Assembly (NCBI GenBank): GCA_964003245.1
Contig: CAXFIU010000005.1
Coordinates: 1-47,628, forward strand
DNA: 47,628 nucleotides
Direction: 5' to 3'
From: MGIIb-O2 sp964003245
Lineage (GTDB): Archaea > Thermoplasmatota > Poseidoniia > Poseidoniales > Thalassarchaeaceae
Of this stretch, positions 40,157-47,628 are shown in pieces. The notes beneath the pieces are model-generated. The model saw only the letters and a program-made list of their open reading frames with translations, made no database searches and was not told where the DNA came from. Position numbers and translations under genes: made by a program. The stretch's first letter is position 1. Each line of letters opens with the position of its first letter.

Positions 40157-41125
40157 TTAGATAATTTCTCCATGACCTACGACCTTATCGGAAATATCCG
40201 AGTTATTATTTATCCTAGAGGATTCACCTATCAAGCATCTAGTTAATTTACAACCATCTCCAATGATGGCTCCAGATAAAATCACACAATCTGTAATTTC
40301 ACAACCATTACCAATTGATACATTAGATGAAACAGATGAACCAGTTATCTTGTATGAGTCATCAATAAATGATTGGTCGAGATACCAATTGTTGTACTCA
40401 TCTGTATCACCTTGTTCGAAATTACGATTAGAGATGCAAACTTTTGTTGCTTCAATGAACGAAGTTGGAGTCCCGGCATCTACAAAGTATCCTTTGAATT
40501 CCAATCCTGCCATTTTTCCAGTTTTGGCAATCTCAGGAAATACTTCCCTTTCCATACTATGTCTCTCTGAAGAAAGTGATTCCAATACATCTCTCTCTAC
40601 CAAATAACATCCAGCATTTATTAAATTAGAAAACTCAGTTCCTGGCTCTGGTTTTTCTTGAAATTTAGTAATCATACCTGAGTCTTCTAAACCACATACT
40701 CCAAACCTACTAGGATCTTCCACATGCCAAAGCGATAAAGTCACTAAAGCATTCTTTCTCCTATGGTGTTCCAATAAATCATTAACATTGACACTGGAAA
40801 CGAGATCTCCGTTCAAAATCAATACTGGCTCCTCACTTGTAAGGTGAGGAAGAGTTTTAGAAATTGCACCACCGGTCCCCAAAGGTTCATCTTCGACTGA
40901 AATTACTACTTCAAAAGGTAGTTTGGATGAATCGAAGAAATTCTGCATTTCATCCACGCTATAACCTGCAGCAATTATTACTCTATCAACCATTTCAACG
41001 GGGACACATTCTACTACTCTCTCTAGAAGAGTTTTGTCTAAAATAGGTAGTAAAGGTTTAGCTCTACCTTCAGTCCAAGGCCTAAGTCTTGTGCCAAAAC
41101 CACCAGCAAGAACAACTACATCCAC
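40157..41125 (-). CDS. Sugar-phosphate nucleotidyltransferase with left-handed beta-helix
   Basis: 322 aa. Nucleotidyl-transferase domain: VVLAGGFGTRLRPWTEGRAK then PLLPI, the classic NTP-binding signature, GTGGAI and LILNGDLVS (metal site) follow. Residues about 255-322 hold hexapeptide repeats (VSIGNGCEITDCVILSGAII) that form a left-handed beta-helix. Candidates are mannose-1-phosphate guanylyltransferase or glucose-1-phosphate thymidylyl/uridylyltransferase; sequence alone does not decide, mannose-1-phosphate type seems likeliest in archaea. 28 bp upstream of tpiA; divergent from sucC. Confidence 0.9.
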   Translation of the reverse strand: MDVVVLAGGFGTRLRPWTEGRAKPLLPILDKTLLERVVECVPVEMVDRVIIAAGYSVDEMQNFFDSSKLPFEVVISVEDEPLGTGGAISKTLPHLTSEEPVLILNGDLVSSVNVNDLLEHHRRKNALVTLSLWHVEDPSRFGVCGLEDSGMITKFQEKPEPGTEFSNLINAGCYLVERDVLESLSSERHSMEREVFPEIAKTGKMAGLEFKGYFVDAGTPTSFIEATKVCISNRNFEQGDTDEYNNWYLDQSFIDDSYKITGSSVSSNVSIGNGCEITDCVILSGAIIGDGCKLTRCLIGESSRINNNSDISDKVVGHGEII

Positions 41126-41229
41126 ACTTCACCGGATATGGCAATAGATTTCAGCACTTCGTGCTTAAGATTTGAACATCGGTAGGCGCATCGTTCAAAG
41201 AGCGACTTCCACTCGGATGCTTGAGAGAT

Positions 41230-42438
41230 ATGAATATTCACGAGTATCAAGGAAAGATTCTGTTCAAAGAAGCGGGAGTTAAAGTACAAAACGGGATACA
41301 CTGTAAAACAGTAAATGATGCTCTTAATGCATATGATTTATTGGGTTCAAAAGTTGTGGCTGTAAAATCACAAATTCATGCAGGAGGTAGAGGTAAAGGG
41401 ACTCTTTATGACATAGAAACCAATGATCTGATAATGGAAGGAGGAGTTAAAATTGCTTTTTCTAGAGAAGATGTAGGGAAATATGCGGAAAATATTATTG
41501 GAAGAAAACTTGTTACTAAACAAACAGGAGTAAGTGGGAAAATAGTAAATAATTTGTATGTTGAAGCAGGTTGCTCAATTGCGCACGAATATTATTTGGC
41601 TCTACTAGTTGATAGAGAGAAAAAATCAATCCTAATAATGGCATCTACGGAAGGAGGAATGGATATTGAAGAAGTTGCAGAAAAAACTCCCGAGGCGATT
41701 CATAAGATTTGGACGCATCCAGTGGATGGACTAAATGAAAAGGATGCGCTAGAGATGGCAGATAACCTCAATCTGGAAGGAGATTCAAAACAAGATTTAG
41801 TTTCAATGTTAGATTCTTTATCGAAAATGTTTGTTGAGAAGGACTGTTCAATGATAGAGATTAATCCCCTAGTTAGATCCGATTCTGGAGAAATGATTGC
41901 TTTGGATGCAAAGGTTAGTTTTGATGATAATGCATCATTTAGACACCCTTGGAGGGAAGAAATGAGAGATCAATCAGAAGAAGAAGAAGTAGAAACTAGG
42001 GCTCATGATCATGGACTTTCTTACGTCAAACTTGATGGAAATATTGGTTGTTTAGTAAATGGTGCAGGACTTGCTATGGCATCTATGGATGTTATCAAAT
42101 TATATGGTGGAGAGCCAGCAAATTTCCTCGATATAGGCGGAGGAGCAACTAGAGAATCAATTACCACAGCCTTCGGAATCATACTTGAAGATGATAATGT
42201 CGAGGGGATTTTAGTGAATATTTTTGGAGGCATTATTCAATGCGACATGGTTGCTAGAAGTGTAATTGAAGCCTCAAATGAACTTGGGCTGAAAGTTCCT
42301 TTAGTCGTTAGATTTTCAGGAACTAATCATGTAGAAGGGAAAGAGGTGCTAGATTCCTGTGACTTAGATGTACACACAGCAAGTACTCTCGCTGAAGGTG
42401 CGGAAAAAATAGTAAATCTTACAAGGAGTGTTGAATAA
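41230..42438 (+). CDS. sucC: Succinate-CoA ligase (ADP/GDP-forming), beta subunit
   Basis: Converts succinyl-CoA to succinate with nucleoside triphosphate synthesis in the citric acid cycle. NIHEYQGKILFKEAGV at the start, the ATP-grasp VVAVKSQIHAGGRGKG, MIEINPLV, FLDIGGGA and IFGGIIQCDMVA phosphate loop are diagnostic. The ATG at 41230 is chosen over a TTG at 41221; it gives the usual MNIHEYQGK start. Overlaps sucD by 1 bp (TAATG). Confidence 0.97.
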   Translation: MNIHEYQGKILFKEAGVKVQNGIHCKTVNDALNAYDLLGSKVVAVKSQIHAGGRGKGTLYDIETNDLIMEGGVKIAFSREDVGKYAENIIGRKLVTKQTGVSGKIVNNLYVEAGCSIAHEYYLALLVDREKKSILIMASTEGGMDIEEVAEKTPEAIHKIWTHPVDGLNEKDALEMADNLNLEGDSKQDLVSMLDSLSKMFVEKDCSMIEINPLVRSDSGEMIALDAKVSFDDNASFRHPWREEMRDQSEEEEVETRAHDHGLSYVKLDGNIGCLVNGAGLAMASMDVIKLYGGEPANFLDIGGGATRESITTAFGIILEDDNVEGILVNIFGGIIQCDMVARSVIEASNELGLKVPLVVRFSGTNHVEGKEVLDSCDLDVHTASTLAEGAEKIVNLTRSVE

Positions 42439-43358
42439 TGTCAATTTGGATCCACGAAGAAAGTAAAGTTTTGATTCAGGGAATTACAGGGAAGCAGGGT
42501 ACCTTCCATGGGACAAAAATGGATGAATATAATACTAATGTAGTAGGTGGCGTCACTCCAGGTAAAGGTGGACAATTTGTTGATTTACCGAGTAAGAAAG
42601 TTCCTGTTTTCAATACAGTTGCTGAAGGTTTAGAAGATACCAAAGCAGATGTTAGTTTGATTTATGTTCCTGCTAGATTTGCTGCTGCTGCCATTGTTGA
42701 AGCCGCAGATGCATTTCATGAGAAGGGAGGAGGATTGATTGTCTGTATTACTGAAGGCATTCCTATTTTGGATATGGTTAAAGCAGTTGCTAGAGTAAAT
42801 CAATATCCAGAAGTTAGGTTAATTGGGCCGAATTGCCCAGGAATAATCACCCCAGGAGACATAGGTGGCAGTAAAGCCGGAATAATGCCAGGATTTATCC
42901 ATGCTAAGGGAAGAATAGGAATTGTGTCGAAATCAGGCACTCTGACCTATGAGGCGGTTGCGCAAACTATGAGTGTTGGTGAAGGACAATCAACTTGTGT
43001 TGGAATCGGCGGAGACCCAGTCAATGGAACAGGTTTTATCGATTGCTTAGATGCTTTTGAAAAAGACGATCAGACTGTAGCAGTAGTAATGATTGGAGAA
43101 ATCGGAGGTTCAGCTGAAGAAGAAGCCGCGGAATGGGCATCAAAGAATATGACAAAACCAATAGTTGGTTTCGTAGCAGGGTCAACTGCACCCCCTGGGA
43201 AGAGAATGGGGCATGCGGGTGCAATAATTTCAGGAGGGAAAGGCACTGCAGCAGAGAAATTTAAAGCATTTGAAGCAGCAGGAATTTATGTTGCAAGAGA
43301 CCCTTCTGAAATTGGAAATGTATTAGTTAAGGCTTTGGAAGATAGCGGATTAAGATAA
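42438..43358 (+). CDS. sucD: Succinate-CoA ligase, alpha subunit
   Basis: Partner of SucC; 306 aa. VLIQGITGKQGTFHGTKM, GVTPGKGGQ, the CoA-binding RLIGPNCPGIITP, and the phosphorylated histidine in GHAGAIISGGKGTA (about residue 257) are the family signatures. The start overlaps the sucC stop, so translation is coupled; the pair forms an operon whose promoter lies between 41126 and 41230. Confidence 0.97.
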   Translation: MSIWIHEESKVLIQGITGKQGTFHGTKMDEYNTNVVGGVTPGKGGQFVDLPSKKVPVFNTVAEGLEDTKADVSLIYVPARFAAAAIVEAADAFHEKGGGLIVCITEGIPILDMVKAVARVNQYPEVRLIGPNCPGIITPGDIGGSKAGIMPGFIHAKGRIGIVSKSGTLTYEAVAQTMSVGEGQSTCVGIGGDPVNGTGFIDCLDAFEKDDQTVAVVMIGEIGGSAEEEAAEWASKNMTKPIVGFVAGSTAPPGKRMGHAGAIISGGKGTAAEKFKAFEAAGIYVARDPSEIGNVLVKALEDSGLR

Positions 43359-43403
43359 ACTTGGATGCGAGAGTCTTAGATGCTGAACACATACTCGTGA
43401 ATC

Positions 43404-44429
43404 ATGGAAGGAGGCGATTCTAGTGGTGGCGCTCCGGAAAAAATTATTGATGAACTCTTGAAAGGAACTTCTAGATCATTCTATTTGACTTTGAAAGTAT
43501 TGCCAAAGAAGGTACGAAGACAGATAGGTTTAGCTTATCTTCTGGCACGCTTAGCAGACACAATAGCAGATTCAAAAGTAGGTGAAAATAAGGTTCTATT
43601 GGAATTACTTGCTGAATATAATCATAGACTTCTTCACGGAGAATGTGCCGATTTACCTGATTTTACTGAATTAGCAATTATACAAGAAGATAGTGCTGAA
43701 TCGAGGTTACTAAATGAAGCATTTATTCCTGTTAATTATTTAGAGAAATCGAAACATCTTACTGAATCAGATCGGGAAAAAATTATTCAATTACTTGATG
43801 TTATAATAAGTGGGCAAATTTTAGATCTGGAAAGATTTAACGACGCTTCGGGAAGAAGAATTATTTCATTAAGAAATGAAGAAGAATTGGACTCATATAC
43901 TTATTTAGTTGCTGGAAGTGTGGGCGAATTCTGGACTCACATGTCATTAGACCATCTATTTAGTTTAGAAGAAAGAAGAAGAGAAATATTATTCGACAAG
44001 GCTGTCAAATTTGGAAAATCATTACAATTAATCAATATTTTAAGAGATTTACCCGAAGACTTACGAATGGGGAGGTGCTACATCCCAATTCAATCTATGA
44101 ACGAAATTGGAATGACGGCCGAAGATTTACTTGACAAGAATAATATTGGGAAATTTAGGTCATTGTATGATTCTTATATTGATAGAGCTGAAGATTATCT
44201 TGATGAGGCTGTAGATTATGTCCAAATGCTACCAAGGAGTCAGTTTAGGCTTCGACTTTCATGCTTATTACCTATCCTAATTGGGCAAAGAACATTACAA
44301 CTACTACGAGAAAGAAATGTTCTTGATATTGAAAATAGAATTAAAGTATTAAGGCCAGAAATTAGAAAAATAATGAAGAGAGCAATGTGGCTATCAATAA
44401 CAGGAATTAGCCCGAAAAAAATGAATTAA
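43404..44429 (+). CDS. Squalene synthase-like trans-isoprenyl diphosphate synthase
   Basis: 341 aa. Squalene/phytoene synthase family: GTSRSFYLTLKVLPKKVR, then ARLADTIADS (first DxxxD) and the second motif INILRDLPEDLRMGRCYIP (DLPED in place of DxxxD). The Asp pattern and the SRSFY start are nearer to squalene synthase than to phytoene synthase. The enzyme condenses two farnesyl or geranylgeranyl diphosphates head to head. The next gene is a second member of the same family, so this could be one branch of a carotenoid or squalene pathway; no downstream carotenoid genes lie in the window. Confidence 0.85.
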   Translation: MEGGDSSGGAPEKIIDELLKGTSRSFYLTLKVLPKKVRRQIGLAYLLARLADTIADSKVGENKVLLELLAEYNHRLLHGECADLPDFTELAIIQEDSAESRLLNEAFIPVNYLEKSKHLTESDREKIIQLLDVIISGQILDLERFNDASGRRIISLRNEEELDSYTYLVAGSVGEFWTHMSLDHLFSLEERRREILFDKAVKFGKSLQLINILRDLPEDLRMGRCYIPIQSMNEIGMTAEDLLDKNNIGKFRSLYDSYIDRAEDYLDEAVDYVQMLPRSQFRLRLSCLLPILIGQRTLQLLRERNVLDIENRIKVLRPEIRKIMKRAMWLSITGISPKKMN

Positions 44430-44501
44430 ATGATGATTCATGATTTGTACAACTCAGCGTGAAGTTCAAGAGTAAATCTATTGGGCTCGATATGAAAGAG
44501 T

Positions 44502-45752
44502 ATGCCTGGGAGACAGATTAGTGATTCCGAACCAGAGGTCAGGTATGACCTTGGCAGATCTATATCACTAGTTACAGAGGAAAATAATTCAGTCCCCATT
44601 GAGAAAGTGCGCAAAGCAGTAAATGTAACTAAAGAAGCCGTTCATGCAATTAGCATTACTGCCCTAGAAACTCTAAGAGAAGGAGCTTTCTTTATGGGAG
44701 TAATTGGCTCAAGAGGAGAACTGGTAAATCCTTTCTCGCATATTGATGCCGCTTTATGGTCGGAAAATAGATTACCCGACGACATTATAGAATCAGCTTA
44801 CGACTACTGTGAAGAATTAACTCGTAGAGAAGCAGGAAATTTCTACCATTCTTTTAAGTATCTTCCAGAAGAAGAAAGAAGATCAATCATGGCCTACTAT
44901 GCATTTTGTAGAAGAGCAGACGATATTGCTGATGGAGATTACATAGATTATTTCCCAGGAGGTTCAGAAGAAAATCAGGAGTCAATTGACTACAGGACAA
45001 AAATTGAGAGACTAATAGATGGAATGCCTGTACTAGATAGATCTTCTTATAATGATAAAATGTCACAATTATTCTATTACAGGAAAAAATTATCAACAGC
45101 ATATGGTCAAATGACATCTACTGATCCAATATTCATAGCATTGAAAGATACAGTGAATAAATATGGAATTTCCAGACAATTATTAGATGATATGATTAGT
45201 GGAATGGAAGAAGATTTTCATCGAAACAGGTATGAAACTTTTGAAGATCTATATTCATACTGTTACAAAGTGGCTTCAACAGTCGGACTCGTATGTATCG
45301 AAATATACGGATATGATGATAAAAGAGCAAGGGAATATGCTGAATCTTGGGGAATTTATATGCAACTAACAAATATTCTGAGAGATGTTGCAGAAGATAT
45401 CGAAAGAGATAGAATATATCTCCCAATTGAGGACCTTAATAGATTTGGGATTACGGAAAAAGACTTGAAAAATAGCAAAGATATTTTGAAACATCCTGGA
45501 TGGAAGCCTTTTGTTAAAGAATACATTAAAAGAGCGGATAAGTATAGAGAAAGAGGGATGAAATTGTTCCCTCTTCTAGATAAATCTAGTAGATATTCTC
45601 CTGCGGCTATGACTACATTTTATCATTCTATTATGAAGAAAATAGAAAAAAATAATGGAGACGTTTTTTCTCAAAGAACACAATTATCAAAAACCGAGAA
45701 AATTGGGCTAGCAGCTTATATTTATGTTAGATTTCGTTTCTTTGCATTATAA
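44502..45752 (+). CDS. crtB: Phytoene synthase-like enzyme with N-terminal extension
   Basis: 416 aa. Core residues 108-400: REAGNFYHSFKYLPEEERR, AFCRRADDIADGD (first Asp motif, DDIAD), TNILRDVAEDIERDRIYLP (second motif, DVAED) and YPIEDLNRFGI-type; these match CrtB/phytoene synthase, which makes phytoene from geranylgeranyl diphosphate. The first about 100 residues are an extra domain of unknown role; start ATG 44502 is one option, and a later start cannot be excluded. Follows the squalene-synthase-like gene by 72 bp on the same strand. Confidence 0.88.
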   Translation: MPGRQISDSEPEVRYDLGRSISLVTEENNSVPIEKVRKAVNVTKEAVHAISITALETLREGAFFMGVIGSRGELVNPFSHIDAALWSENRLPDDIIESAYDYCEELTRREAGNFYHSFKYLPEEERRSIMAYYAFCRRADDIADGDYIDYFPGGSEENQESIDYRTKIERLIDGMPVLDRSSYNDKMSQLFYYRKKLSTAYGQMTSTDPIFIALKDTVNKYGISRQLLDDMISGMEEDFHRNRYETFEDLYSYCYKVASTVGLVCIEIYGYDDKRAREYAESWGIYMQLTNILRDVAEDIERDRIYLPIEDLNRFGITEKDLKNSKDILKHPGWKPFVKEYIKRADKYRERGMKLFPLLDKSSRYSPAAMTTFYHSIMKKIEKNNGDVFSQRTQLSKTEKIGLAAYIYVRFRFFAL

Positions 45753-45760
45753 TCAAAATC

Positions 45761-45775
45761 AACCTGAATCAGGTT
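45761..45775. repeat. Perfect 7-1-7 inverted repeat upstream of ABCE1
   Basis: AACCTGA-A-TCAGGTT, immediately before a TATA-like TTATACTA (45774-45781) and about 40 bp upstream of the ABCE1 ribosome binding site. The placement suggests an operator or BRE-adjacent element, but only one copy is seen. Confidence 0.4.
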
Positions 45776-45818
45776 ATACTATAGAAGACATATTGAATAT
45801 GATTATGGAGGAGAGGGT

Positions 45819-47588
45819 GTGAAAGTCGCGGTACTACTTCAAGATAGGTGTAAACCGAAGAGTGAAGCTTTCAGATATCTAGAGAAATATGCAGGCATGT
45901 GTGGTGGCGAATGTATACAAGTCGAGGATAATAAATGCAAGATACTAGAAACAGCATGTCCACCCTGTTTTTATCGGGCAAGATTATGTCCTGGTAACGC
46001 TGTAATTGTCATTAATCTACCAAAAGAACTTGATACAGATATGACTCATTGTTATGGCCTAAATGCATTTAGGATATTCAGATTACCCGCTCCTAAAATA
46101 AAACAGGTTGTTGGCATACTTGGACCTAACGGAGTGGGTAAATCAACTGCCATCAATATTTTATCGGGAGCAATAAAACCAAATTTAGGTGATTGGAAAA
46201 ATCCATCTCCAGAATGGGAAGAAATAATCTCCACATTCCCTAGAGGAGAGCTTAGAGATTATCTAGGATTGGTTGCTGAAGAAGGAATCAGTATTGCTGT
46301 CAAACCACAAAATATAGATAAATTACCGAAATTATGGGATGGAGAAGTTAGAGGATTGTTATCTCGTGTTGATGAAAGGGGAGAATTAGAAAAATATTCC
46401 AAAATAGTTGGAGTTGCACATTTACTAGATAGAGGATTAGCCAGCCTTTCAGGTGGTGAATTACAAAGAGTTGCAATTTGTGCGACAATTCTTAAAGAAG
46501 CTGATGTATACTTTTTTGATGAGCCTTCATCATACCTAGATATTTACGAAAGAATGAGAATGGTAGGAATTCTACAAGAACTGGCAGAAAGAGGTAAGAG
46601 AGTGATTGTTGTTGAACACGATTTAGCAATTTTAGATGTACTCTGTGACCAGGTCCACATTGTTTATGGGGAAAGAGCTGCGTATGGAATTTTTACTCCG
46701 GCTAGATCTACAAGAAGTGCAATAAATATGTATCTTGAGGGGTATTTACCAGAAGAGAATGTAAGAATTAGAGATAAAAAGATTGAATTTTTACGAGGAA
46801 GAATCAGAGGAGAGGAAATTGGACCCCCTATCTTGAAATGGGGGGACATGGAAAAAACTCTAGGAGACTTTAGCCTAAAAACTGGTGAAGGAATGGTTAG
46901 AAGTGCAGAGGTTGTTGGTGTAGTAGGACCTAATGCTACAGGTAAAACAACCATGGTTAAGATGATTGCTGGAGAAATTGAACCAGATCAAGGATGGTGT
47001 ACTATGGATGCAAAAATATCCTACAAATCTCAACATGTCCATACTGAATTCGAAGGAACTGTCGAAGAGTGGCTAAATCTAGAATTGGGAAATAAATGGA
47101 GGAGCGGGGAGTTTCATACACAAGTTGTCAGACCATTACAAGTCGATCAATTAGTTGATTTGCAAGCAAAAAAGCTATCCGGTGGAGAATTGCAAGCAGT
47201 TAGTATTACTATTTGTCTAGGGAAAGAAGCTGATTTGTACCTTCTTGACGAACCAAGTGCACATCTTGATGCTAATGCAAGAATGGAAGCGGCAAAAGCC
47301 ATAAGAAGAACGATGGAAAGTAATGAGAAAGCAGCAATGGTAATAGATCATGATATCTATTTCATTGATATTGTAAGTGATTCATTACTAGTTTTTGATG
47401 GAGAAGGAGGGAAAAATGGAAACGCAGTAGGCCCGTTAACCCTCAGAAAAGGAATGAATAAATTCTTGAAAGATATTGATATGACATTTCGAAGAGACCA
47501 TGAATCATATAGACCACGTATTAACAAACCAAATAGTAGAAAGGACAGAGAACAAAAAATCGCTGGAGAATACTTCTACATTGAGTAA
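45819..47588 (+). CDS. ABCE1/Rli1 ribosome-recycling ATPase with degenerate Fe-S domain
   Basis: Splits ribosomes after termination in archaea and eukaryotes. 589 aa from a GTG start with a GGAGGAGAGG ribosome binding site. Two ABC domains: Walker A GPNGVGKST, signature LSGGELQRVAI, Walker B FFDEPSSYLD; and GPNATGKTT, LSGGELQAVSI, LLDEPSAHLD, plus the hinge and C-terminal FRRDHESYRPRINK. The N-terminal Fe-S domain is altered: the first motif keeps C11 but has E16, Y20 and Y24 where Cys is invariant, and the second reads C47-x2-C50-x2-R53-x3-C57. New cysteines at 28, 32 and 40 do not restore the spacing. Whether any cluster is bound is unknown. Confidence 0.95.
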   Translation: MKVAVLLQDRCKPKSEAFRYLEKYAGMCGGECIQVEDNKCKILETACPPCFYRARLCPGNAVIVINLPKELDTDMTHCYGLNAFRIFRLPAPKIKQVVGILGPNGVGKSTAINILSGAIKPNLGDWKNPSPEWEEIISTFPRGELRDYLGLVAEEGISIAVKPQNIDKLPKLWDGEVRGLLSRVDERGELEKYSKIVGVAHLLDRGLASLSGGELQRVAICATILKEADVYFFDEPSSYLDIYERMRMVGILQELAERGKRVIVVEHDLAILDVLCDQVHIVYGERAAYGIFTPARSTRSAINMYLEGYLPEENVRIRDKKIEFLRGRIRGEEIGPPILKWGDMEKTLGDFSLKTGEGMVRSAEVVGVVGPNATGKTTMVKMIAGEIEPDQGWCTMDAKISYKSQHVHTEFEGTVEEWLNLELGNKWRSGEFHTQVVRPLQVDQLVDLQAKKLSGGELQAVSITICLGKEADLYLLDEPSAHLDANARMEAAKAIRRTMESNEKAAMVIDHDIYFIDIVSDSLLVFDGEGGKNGNAVGPLTLRKGMNKFLKDIDMTFRRDHESYRPRINKPNSRKDREQKIAGEYFYIE

Positions 47589-47628
47589 TATAACCATTGG
47601 ATTCTTGAAGGATGGTTGAAACCAAGCA

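Noticed and set aside
1..47628. CRISPR arrays, insertion sequences, integrases, prophage genes
   Set aside because: No direct-repeat array, transposase, integrase or terminal inverted repeats were seen; the window looks like core chromosome.

Overview
The window is a chromosomal piece of an AT-rich archaeon. The evidence is the archaeal 16S rRNA 5' end at its left edge (minus strand), one uninterrupted archaeal-order ribosomal protein operon containing eukaryote-like members (L19e, L32e, S4e, SUI1 and the RNase P protein Rpp29), a thermosome, ABCE1, L41e and an intron-containing tRNA-Trp. The gene mix (16S directly after the S10/spc operon, a eukaryotic-type glutamine synthetase, very long secreted proteins, a split type-E SdhB/SdhE-like gene pair) fits the marine Thermoplasmatota, most likely Poseidoniales (Marine Group II). 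The lineage is an inference; the 16S fragment here is too short to prove it.

Layout. 1-51: 5' end of 16S rRNA; 52-480: its structured leader. 481-14813 (all minus): L3-L4-L23-L2-S19-L22-S3-L29-SUI1-Rpp29-S17-L14-L24-S4e-L5-S14-S8-L6-L32e-L19e-L18-S5-L30-L15-SecY, reading right to left, with a hairpin-rich leader at 14814-15030. 15106-21609: Hef-like helicase, then a two-gene redox unit (tandem flavodoxin fused to an SdhB-like module, plus an HdrB/SdhE-like protein), then the thermosome. 21699-35416: envelope region with a giant surface protein, a subtilisin-like protease, a PrsW-type membrane protease, a DUF92 protein and a membrane protein carrying a thioredoxin-like domain, together with an aminotransferase and the tRNA-Trp gene. 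35415-39393: D-amino-acid oxidase-like enzyme, type II glutamine synthetase, tRNA-Ala, a zinc protease, tRNA-Arg and a tiny L41e gene. 39452-47588: triosephosphate isomerase, sugar nucleotidyltransferase, succinyl-CoA synthetase SucCD, two tandem squalene/phytoene synthases and ABCE1.

The most striking observation is a recurrent loss of iron-sulfur or redox cysteines in otherwise intact proteins. The SdhB-like module has lost the cysteines of all its clusters and sits behind two CysJ-type flavodoxin domains. Its translationally coupled HdrB/SdhE-like partner has lost 7 of 10 CCG-motif cysteines. ABCE1, normally a strict two-[4Fe-4S] protein, keeps only 4 of 8 ligands. A thioredoxin/TlpA-like domain nearby lacks its CxxC. 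The first two form a candidate new cluster-free, flavin-based electron-transfer or scaffold system; together with ABCE1 they suggest adaptation to scarce iron. A second notable item is the 113-nt tRNA-Trp intron, which contains a complete box C/D RNA whose D guide pairs 10 bp with the tRNA's own anticodon loop and points exactly at C34.
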